Below are positions 48,606-54,498 of a DNA stretch of 54,498 nt, piece after piece. The notes under the pieces were generated by a model. The model saw only the letters and a list, made by a program, of their open reading frames with translations. It was not told where the DNA came from and did no database searches. Within the stretch, counting starts at the first letter, position 1; each line of letters begins with the position of its first letter. The stretch spans positions 1 to 54,498 of the forward strand of contig NZBD01000015.1 of NCBI GenBank assembly GCA_002687735.1, written 5' to 3'. This stretch comes from Candidatus Iainarchaeum sp. GTDB lineage: Archaea > Iainarchaeota > Iainarchaeia > Iainarchaeales > Iainarchaeaceae. Position numbers and translations under genes: made by a program.

Positions 48606-49823
48606 TTAAACACCAAATACTTTTTTTGTCTGATCAATTGCATTTACAAACTTTTCAATTTCTTCTTTAGTATTGTAAAGATAAAATGAGATTCTTGCAA
48701 CTCCATCCACTTTTAATTTTTCCATTAAGGGCTGAGCACAATGATTACCTGAACGAATCGCAATAGCATTCTCATCCAAAATTTGTGCGACATCATGAGG
48801 ATGCACATTCTTCAAATTGAAAGAAATTATTCCCGTTCTTGGTTCTTTTTCAGGACCATAAAGATTAATTTTATCAATCTCTTTCAATTTTTTCAAACCA
48901 AACTCAAGAAGCGCTTTTTCATGTTCTTCTATGTTCTCAATCCCGATTTTATTAATGTAATCAATAGCTTCTCCAAAACCTATTGCTCCTGCAATATTAG
49001 GTGTTCCTGCTTCAAATTTCCAAGGAAGCTTATTCCAAGTTGCTTCTTTTAAAGAAACTTTGGAAATCATATCCCCTCCGGTTAAGAAAGGATTCATCTC
49101 CTTCAATATTTCTTCTTTTCCATAAAGAACTCCAATTCCTGTAGGCCCTAACATTTTATGTGCTGAAAAAGCAAAGAGATCTGCATCAATTTTTTTCACA
49201 TTGGTTTTTGTATGAGGAACTGATTGTGCAGCATCAACCACAAAATAAGAACCATTATCTTTTACTGTTTTTGAAATTTTTTCTAATGGATTAATCGTCC
49301 CCAAAATATTTGATGCTTTTGTTAAAGCAACAATTTTTGTTTTTTTATTTAATTTCTTTTCAAAATCATCAAGATCAAGTCTTCCATCGGAAGTAATATT
49401 AACAAAATTAAGTTTAGCTTTTTTTCTTTTCGCAAGCATTTGCCAAGGAACAATATTTGAATGATGTTCCATTACTGAAATAAGAATCTCATCTCCTGAG
49501 GAAATTTTTTCTCCGAGACTATATGCTGCCAGATTTAATGATTCAGAAGCATTTTTTGTAAAAACAATTTCCTTAATTCCTTCAGCATTTATAAATTTTG
49601 CAGTTTTTTCATGAGCCTCTTCATATTTATCAGTGGCTTTCTGACTCAAAAAATTAAGGCCTCTGTGAACATTTGCATTATATTTCTGATAATAATCGGA
49701 AACTGCATCAATAACCTGCTGTGGTTTTTGAGTAGTTGCAGCATTATCAAAGTAAACTAATTCATTGTTATTGAATTTTTGATTCAGAATCGGAAAATCT
49801 TCCCTGATTTTTTTAATATTCAT
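48606..49823 (-). CDS. sufS: Cysteine desulfurase SufS
   Basis: This PLP enzyme (class V aminotransferase fold) takes sulfur from cysteine as a persulfide for Fe-S assembly. Key sites are the PLP Lys in FSAHKMLGPTGIGVLYG, EHHSNIVPW near residue 115 and the catalytic Cys in RSGNHCAQPLM. The ATG at 49823 gives MNIKKIREDFPIL, the usual N-terminus; an earlier in-frame start would overlap the sufD end. Confidence 0.95.
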   Translation of the reverse strand: MNIKKIREDFPILNQKFNNNELVYFDNAATTQKPQQVIDAVSDYYQKYNANVHRGLNFLSQKATDKYEEAHEKTAKFINAEGIKEIVFTKNASESLNLAAYSLGEKISSGDEILISVMEHHSNIVPWQMLAKRKKAKLNFVNITSDGRLDLDDFEKKLNKKTKIVALTKASNILGTINPLEKISKTVKDNGSYFVVDAAQSVPHTKTNVKKIDADLFAFSAHKMLGPTGIGVLYGKEEILKEMNPFLTGGDMISKVSLKEATWNKLPWKFEAGTPNIAGAIGFGEAIDYINKIGIENIEEHEKALLEFGLKKLKEIDKINLYGPEKEPRTGIISFNLKNVHPHDVAQILDENAIAIRSGNHCAQPLMEKLKVDGVARISFYLYNTKEEIEKFVNAIDQTKKVFGV

Positions 49824-49827
49824 AATA

Positions 49828-50931
49828 CTAATCCATATTTTTTTCAATCTGTGATTCGATAGGTTTTCTTATTTCTTCAGGCAGCATAAAAACAACCGAA
49901 TCCAGAAAACTTTTTACAATCATGTTTTTTGCTTCATTTTTAGGAATTCCTCTAGATTCAAGGTAAAAGAGCTCATCCTCATCAATTCTTGCCACAGTAG
50001 CCGAATGAGACGCTTTAACATCGTCTGTTTTTATCTCTAATCCAGGGATTTGGTTACTACTTGCACTTTCCCCTAAAATCATGCTGTGACATTCCAAAAA
50101 TGCATTAGTTCTGGTTCCTGTTGGTTCAATAAGAATCATGCCGTCAAAAACATTCTTGCTTTTTCCTTTCAATGCTCCTTTGAATATGCTCCTGCTGAAA
50201 GTATCTGGAGCTCTATGAATTGCAGTGTAATTTAAATCAAAATACTGTTCATTTTTTGACAGCAAAATAGTATAATCCTCAGACTTTGAGTTTTGGCCTT
50301 CCAATATTTCAAAATTATTAGCCCTTACAAGTTCTCCTTTTGTAAAAATGTTTGCATTCACTATTGATGCACCCTTTCCAATAATGTTCTGCTGATAAGC
50401 GATATTGTTTTTCCCGAAATTATTTATCTTTACATGGTTTAAAACAGAATTGTCCTCAAGATAAATTGTTTGATTGCTCAAAGAATTTTTTTGAGTTGTA
50501 ATTTCTTCAACCAAACTTGCTTTTATTCCTTTTTCAACAATCACAAAATATTTTATTATTGCTTCATCCTCAAAATCAAGTTTTAAATTTATTAATTCCT
50601 CAGAATTTTTTTCAATTAACACTACAAAAGAAGTGTTAAAGTTAGAATTTATAAACGCTTCAAATTGGTCTTTTGCTTTTTGTTCTTTTATAAGAATTTT
50701 TCCGATCTTTTCAGGCATTTCCTTCAATGCTTCTTCCAGAGAAATAACTCTAGCATTCTTATCTAGTTTAACATTGGCTTTTCCTTTAGCTCCTGACAAT
50801 AATTTTTCAAGTTTAGGAATGCTTGTGTATTTGCTTTTTTTCAGCGGTCTTTCAGAAAAAACCTTTTCATTCTGGGTTTTATAATCTGCTAATTCAGTTA
50901 TTTCAGAACTCATAATAGTTTGCATAATCAT
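49828..50931 (-). CDS. sufD: SufD subunit of the Fe-S assembly complex
   Basis: The 367-residue protein is the SufD paralog of SufB. It has a variable N-terminal half and the shared beta-helix core with FKGALKGKSKNVFDGMILIEPTGTRTNAFLECHSMILG, then ATVARIDEDELFYLESRGI and a C-terminal helical region. Together with SufB and SufC it forms the SufBC2D scaffold. The ATG at 50931 overlaps the sufB stop as ATGA. Confidence 0.93.
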   Translation of the reverse strand: MIMQTIMSSEITELADYKTQNEKVFSERPLKKSKYTSIPKLEKLLSGAKGKANVKLDKNARVISLEEALKEMPEKIGKILIKEQKAKDQFEAFINSNFNTSFVVLIEKNSEELINLKLDFEDEAIIKYFVIVEKGIKASLVEEITTQKNSLSNQTIYLEDNSVLNHVKINNFGKNNIAYQQNIIGKGASIVNANIFTKGELVRANNFEILEGQNSKSEDYTILLSKNEQYFDLNYTAIHRAPDTFSRSIFKGALKGKSKNVFDGMILIEPTGTRTNAFLECHSMILGESASSNQIPGLEIKTDDVKASHSATVARIDEDELFYLESRGIPKNEAKNMIVKSFLDSVVFMLPEEIRKPIESQIEKNMD

Positions 50932-52340
50932 CCCACCGAGTTTTCCATTTCCATTTCAATTAATCTATTAAGTTCAACAGAATATTCCAAAGGAAGTGTT
51001 TTAGTAAAAGGCTGAATAAAACCAAGAATTATGAGAGTTAAAGCCTCTGCCTCATTAAGTCCTCTTGACATTAAGTAAAATATTTCATCATCATTTATTT
51101 TCCCTACTTTTGCTTCGTGTGCAATAGTAGCTGTCGGTTCATCAATTTCAATATAAGGATAAGTATCACTCCTAGAATTTTTATCCAGAATTAAAGCATC
51201 ACAAACAACACTGCTTTTAACATTCTTGCAACCTTTCACAACTTTAAGAAGCCCTCTGTAACTTCCCCTTCCGGAGTCTTTGCTTACGCTTTTGCTTGTA
51301 ATTTTACTCGTGGTGTTTGAAGCAAGATGAACTATTTTTGCCCCTGCATCCTGATGTTGGCCTTTTCCGGCAAGAGCTATGCTGAGAACTTCTCCCTTGG
51401 CACCTTCTTCCATTAAATAAATTGCAGGGTATTTCATGGTTACTTTGCTTCCTAAGTTCCCATCCACCCATTCAACAGTTGAGTTTCTGTAAGCAAAAGC
51501 CCTTTTTGTAACTAAATTGTAAATATTATTTGCCCAGTTTTGGATTGTCGTGTATCTTAAATGTGAGTTCTCCTTTGCAATTACCTCAACAACAGCAGAA
51601 TGCAAAGACTGACTTGTAAACCTTGGGGCGGTACATCCTTCAATATAATGAACCCGACTTCCAGTATCTCCGATTATAAGAGTTCTTTCGAATTGTCCAA
51701 AACTCTCTGCATTAATCCTGAAATAAGCCTGTAACGGAATCTCAACTTTAACATTTTTTGGAATATAAACAAAAGAACCTCCTGACCATACAGCTGTATT
51801 CAGAGCTGCGAATTTATTATCATTGTAAGGGATAATTTTTCCAAAATGTTCTTTCACAAGTTCAGGGTATTGTTTTAGCCCCTCATCCATTGAAAGAAAA
51901 ACAACTCCATGTTTTTCCAAATCTTCTCTGATGTTATGGTACATAACCTCAGAATCATACTGTGCTCCTACTCCTGCCAAAGATTTTTTTTCTGCTTCCG
52001 GAATTCCAAGCCTGTCAAAAGTATCTTTAACATCTTGCGGAACATCTTCCCATTTATTTTTGTTTGCTTCACTTGCGCGCATGTAATAAATTATATTATT
52101 AAAATCAATCTCGCTTAAGTCAGCTCCCCATTTAGGCATTGGCATTTCATTAAACGCTTTAAGCGCTTTCAGTCTTATGTCAAGCATCCACTTTGGTTCT
52201 TTTTTTATCCCCGAAATTTTTCTGACAACGCTCTCATTAAGGCCTTTGTCAAACTTAACATCATATTTTTTAGTATCGTAATTGAAATCGTACTTTGAAT
52301 AATCTATTTCAGTCAGTTGTCTTTCTTTAATTCTACTCAT
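50928..52340 (-). CDS. sufB: SufB scaffold subunit
   Basis: SufB builds the nascent Fe-S cluster in the SufBCD complex. The 470-residue protein carries the typical GGSFVYIPKNVKVEIPLQAYFRI strand region, YIEGCTAPRF, DGNLGSKVTMKYP and VCDALILDKNSRSDTYPYIEI, then AKVGKINDDEIFYLMSRGL and a helical end. It overlaps SufC by 8 nt, so translation is coupled. Confidence 0.96.
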   Translation of the reverse strand: MSRIKERQLTEIDYSKYDFNYDTKKYDVKFDKGLNESVVRKISGIKKEPKWMLDIRLKALKAFNEMPMPKWGADLSEIDFNNIIYYMRASEANKNKWEDVPQDVKDTFDRLGIPEAEKKSLAGVGAQYDSEVMYHNIREDLEKHGVVFLSMDEGLKQYPELVKEHFGKIIPYNDNKFAALNTAVWSGGSFVYIPKNVKVEIPLQAYFRINAESFGQFERTLIIGDTGSRVHYIEGCTAPRFTSQSLHSAVVEVIAKENSHLRYTTIQNWANNIYNLVTKRAFAYRNSTVEWVDGNLGSKVTMKYPAIYLMEEGAKGEVLSIALAGKGQHQDAGAKIVHLASNTTSKITSKSVSKDSGRGSYRGLLKVVKGCKNVKSSVVCDALILDKNSRSDTYPYIEIDEPTATIAHEAKVGKINDDEIFYLMSRGLNEAEALTLIILGFIQPFTKTLPLEYSVELNRLIEMEMENSVG

Positions 52341-53106
52341 CAGTCTTCACTTCTAAAATATTAACTCCTGCTTTTTTTAGGATTTCAGAATAACCTTTTT
52401 CTTCAAGCTCTTCTGCAAGTTCAACCCCGCCGGATTTTATTATTTTTCCGTCATACATCACGTGAACAAAATCCGGCTTTAAATGATTAAGGATTCTTTT
52501 GTAATGTGTTATTACAATTGCCCCGAAATCTTTTGAACGGCAATCATTAACTGCTTCAGAAACAAGTTTCAAAGAATCAATATCCAACCCAGAGTCGGTT
52601 TCATCAAGAATCGCAATCTTTGGTTTTAGCACTAACATTTGTAAAATTTCCGCTCTTTTCTTTTCTCCTCCAGAAAAACTCACATTTAATTCTCTGTCAA
52701 TAAAGTCGCTTTCAATTTCAAGTTTATGTGCAGTTTCAACCAAAAGTTTCCTGAATTTCATAATGCTCATTGTTTCCAGCGGATGCTGGTTTTTGTAAGC
52801 TGCATGTAAAAACTTGCTGAAACTCAAACCCTGAATTTCAAAAGGATACTGGAATGATAAAAATAATCCGAGTTTTGCTATTTCATCAGGACTTAGTTCT
52901 GCTAAATTTTTATTATCGAAACTGATTTTTCCTTTACTGATTTTATATTTTGGGTTTCCCATTATTACATTTGAAAGTGTACTTTTTCCAGAACCATTTG
53001 GACCCATTATTGCATGGATTTCTCCCTGGCTTACTTTGAGGTTAATGCCTTTCAATAGTTCTTTTTTATTGACTTTTGAGTGTAGGTTTTCGATTTTTAA
53101 TTCCAT
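52333..53106 (-). CDS. sufC: SufC ATPase
   Basis: The 257-residue ABC-type ATPase powers conformational change of the SufBCD complex and is soluble. It has Walker A GPNGSGKSTLSNVI, the signature FSGGEKKRAEILQ and Walker B IAILDETDSGLD, followed by ITHYKRIL. The EKKRxE sequence is specific to SufC. The ATG at 53106 is 24 nt after the regulator gene's stop. Confidence 0.96.
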   Translation of the reverse strand: MELKIENLHSKVNKKELLKGINLKVSQGEIHAIMGPNGSGKSTLSNVIMGNPKYKISKGKISFDNKNLAELSPDEIAKLGLFLSFQYPFEIQGLSFSKFLHAAYKNQHPLETMSIMKFRKLLVETAHKLEIESDFIDRELNVSFSGGEKKRAEILQMLVLKPKIAILDETDSGLDIDSLKLVSEAVNDCRSKDFGAIVITHYKRILNHLKPDFVHVMYDGKIIKSGGVELAEELEEKGYSEILKKAGVNILEVKTDE

Positions 53107-53130
53107 TATAACAACTCCTAAAAAGAAAAT

Positions 53131-53466
53131 TTATGTTGCTTGTTTTTTCAGGTTGACTGATTCAATTATTTCAGAGGCCGCGTCAAATTCCTTGCAGACA
53201 ACACACATGCCATCAAAACCCTTGCCGGATTCCATCATAATGTCCGCCATTTTTTTCAGTTTTTTTTGGTCAGACTCATTAAACTTGTGATTGCCACCCC
53301 TTTTGCCCTTGAGATACTGACATACTGCAGCCTCAGTAAGATTTAGTTTTTTTGCAATAATTTTTCGAGGCACTTGTTTTTCAGTTACTAAATACTGGGC
53401 AATTTCGCGTCTAACTGCCGGAAGAACATTCCAACTTATGATTTCGCAAGGAAACGTAAGATTCAT
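53131..53466 (-). CDS. Cys-rich HTH regulator heading the suf operon
   Basis: The 111-residue protein has a helix-turn-helix (KIIAKKLNLTEAAVCQYLKG, about 35-55), matching the archaeal family of predicted regulators COG2522. Four Cys are present: C7, C49 in the recognition helix, and the pair C88-V-V-C91. Iron-sulfur or redox sensing is plausible by analogy with IscR and SufR, though those are unrelated folds (inference). The ATG at 53466 (MNLTFPCEI) is preferred to a TTG at 53484 that lies inside the operator palindrome. Confidence 0.78.
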   Translation of the reverse strand: MNLTFPCEIISWNVLPAVRREIAQYLVTEKQVPRKIIAKKLNLTEAAVCQYLKGKRGGNHKFNESDQKKLKKMADIMMESGKGFDGMCVVCKEFDAASEIIESVNLKKQAT

Positions 53467-53477
53467 AGTATCACATA

Positions 53478-53491
53478 TTAACAATTGTTAA
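53478..53491. promoter_or_regulatory. Palindromic operator of the suf operon
   Basis: The perfect 14-bp palindrome ttaacaattgttaa ends 12 nt before the regulator's ATG (reading on the minus strand). A TATA-like cttaaaaagta lies just upstream, so a bound protein would block the transcription start. A second inverted repeat, tattgg/ccaata (53507-53512 with 53519-53524), is on the far side of the TATA box. Confidence 0.55.
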
Positions 53492-53608
53492 AATACTTTT
53501 TAAGGGTATTGGTACACCCCAATAATATGTAAAATAATCCGCTTTAGTTGTTTTTTAGGTTTTTTTTATTGTATTTGATTTAAAAGCATTTTCAATGGTG
53601 ATCTAAAG

Positions 53609-54262
53609 ATGAGCAAACTAAAAGCAATGAAATCGGTTTCTGAAAAAGATTCTGATTCAAATCCGATTTATACTATTGCGGGAATCGGGGTTGTTCTGAT
53701 CGGAATTGCTGTTGTTTATCTTGCGTTATTTGGTCCATCCCCGACAATTGATCTTGATAAATTGGAAGGAAATGCTAATTTTAAAGGAAACCCTGATGCT
53801 ACTGTGAGAATAGTTGAGTTTTCTGATTTCCAGTGTCCTGCTTGTGGTTTTGGTTTTACTCAATTACAACAAATTTTACCTCAGTACTTGGACAGAGTAA
53901 AATTCACTTATAGACATTTTCCTCTGAATAATGTGCATCCTTATGCGCAAAAAGCAGGCGAGGCTTCTGAATGTGCTGCTGATCAGGGGAAATTCTGGGA
54001 AATGCATGATACTCTTTTCACAAATCAGGAAAACCTGACAATTCCAAATCTAAAATCTTATGCTCAGCAATTAAACCTTAATCAGCAGGAATTTGATGCT
54101 TGTTTGGATTCGAGTAAGCATGCTTCAAAAGTAGCTTCTGATTTTTCTTATGGTGCTTCTATCGGAATTAACTCAACACCGACATTGTATGTTAATGGTG
54201 AAAAGTTCTCAAATCTTACAGCAGAACAATGGAAACAAGCCTTAGATTCAAAATTAGCTTGA
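53609..54262 (+). CDS. Membrane-anchored DsbA-family thiol-disulfide oxidoreductase
   Basis: The 217-residue protein has an N-terminal TM anchor (about 20-42) and a DsbA/thioredoxin-fold domain outside the membrane with C76-P-A-C79 in FSDFQCPACGFGF. FRHFPLNNVHPYAQKAGEASECAADQGKFWEMHD and the cis-Pro segment INSTPTLYVNG are typical. It would form or shuffle disulfides in exported proteins such as the Cys-rich surface proteins and lipoprotein in this window (inference). The ATG at 53609 is preceded by an AT-rich atttaaaag element. Confidence 0.92.
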   Translation: MSKLKAMKSVSEKDSDSNPIYTIAGIGVVLIGIAVVYLALFGPSPTIDLDKLEGNANFKGNPDATVRIVEFSDFQCPACGFGFTQLQQILPQYLDRVKFTYRHFPLNNVHPYAQKAGEASECAADQGKFWEMHDTLFTNQENLTIPNLKSYAQQLNLNQQEFDACLDSSKHASKVASDFSYGASIGINSTPTLYVNGEKFSNLTAEQWKQALDSKLA

Positions 54263-54328
54263 ATAATTAAACTTAGAAAAAGAATTGATATTTATATCTT
54301 TCCATTAATGAGTATACTATTATGTCTG

Positions 54329-54403
54329 GTTTAGGGGGGTTAAGATACCTTTATATAGGACCTAAACACAATATATGTAATTGATTAATGTTAACAAGTT
54401 AAC
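54329..54403 (+). promoter_or_regulatory. Promoter and inverted repeats before the last gene
   Basis: A TATA box (ctttatata, 54350-54358) is flanked by an inverted repeat gtttagg (54329-54335) and cctaaac (54361-54367). Downstream, gttaac occurs twice around aa (54390-54403), close in form to the suf palindrome. A Shine-Dalgarno aggagg (54407-54412) precedes a TTG start at 54421. Confidence 0.45.
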
Positions 54404-54420
54404 TTTAGGAGGTTTTAGGC

Positions 54421-54498
54421 TTGGATGAAAAATTATATTTATCAGTGAGTTTAATTGTTTCTGCATTAGTTTTGTCAGGAACAATCTTTTTAGTAGGA
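54421..54498 (+). CDS. Secreted or membrane protein, N-terminal fragment cut by window edge
   Basis: A TTG start eight nt after an aggagg site opens a frame that runs off the window after 26 codons. It encodes MDEKLYLSVS followed by a hydrophobic stretch (LIVSALVLSGTIFLVG), so an N-terminal anchor or signal is likely. The position next to the DsbA-like gene fits another thioredoxin-fold export protein, but the remaining sequence is not visible. Confidence 0.5.
   Translation, partial: MDEKLYLSVSLIVSALVLSGTIFLVG

Overview
The window comes from an AT-rich archaeal genome, most likely a DPANN-type lineage; a Diapherotrites-like affiliation is possible but cannot be fixed by reading. Archaeal markers include class III (prepilin-peptidase) signal peptides, TFE, Trm56, class I lysyl-tRNA synthetase, archaeal-type TIM, an archaeal initiator tRNA, a tRNA-Phe with a canonical bulge-helix-bulge intron, KaiC/RAD55-like ATPases, PRC-barrel and XerA-type proteins. 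Several genes have a TATA box about 25 nt before the start codon, as expected for leaderless archaeal mRNAs.

Left part (1-12.7 kb): the edge holds the start of a lipoprotein. Next come a KaiC-like ATPase and, facing it, a five-gene minus-strand cluster: three surface proteins with signal peptide, beta-rich ectodomain, one membrane helix and a cytosolic helical tail; a long coiled-coil protein around a RecA-like core without a Walker A; and a basic histone-H1-like coiled-coil protein. Tail modules are shared between the surface proteins and the coiled-coil protein, and an N-terminal domain is shared between that protein and the KaiC-like ATPase. This is the best candidate for an undescribed system: surface sensing or adhesion coupled to cytosolic RecA-like proteins. 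A phosphomannomutase follows.

Middle (12.7-30 kb): a bacterial-type coaE-coaD pair; type IV pilin-like proteins with two single-domain TadB/TadC-like platform proteins; a transglutaminase-like protein whose catalytic Cys position is Asp; a PfkB kinase; many small membrane and coiled-coil proteins; a BofA-family protein; an HxlR-type regulator; a predicted [3Fe-4S] ferredoxin; RaiA-like and EF-Tu-domain-II-like small proteins; nadE; a HAD phosphatase; XerA; and a PRC-barrel protein. Four intergenic regions look like structured RNAs; the one near 21.76-21.88 kb is the most convincing.

Translation block (29.4-35.5 kb): initiator tRNA-Met, TFE with a decayed zinc ribbon, Trm56, SerRS and a rhodanese. 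tRNA-Lys(UUU), class I LysRS and tRNA-Lys(CUU) follow, then a LAGLIDADG endonuclease whose stop codon overlaps the first base of an intron-containing tRNA-Phe.

Right part (35.5-54.5 kb): an SDR reductase, a large surface protein, a polyprenyl diphosphate synthase, a second KaiC-like ATPase, an exporter-like operon (S-layer-type protein, two MacB/FtsX-like permeases and an ATPase), a RelA-type (p)ppGpp synthetase with a dead hydrolase domain, CorA, TIM, a complete suf operon (regulator-C-B-D-S-U) with a palindromic operator, a membrane-anchored DsbA-like protein and the start of another secreted or membrane protein. The disulfide oxidoreductase fits the Cys-rich surface proteins; the suf operon supplies clusters for the ferredoxin.
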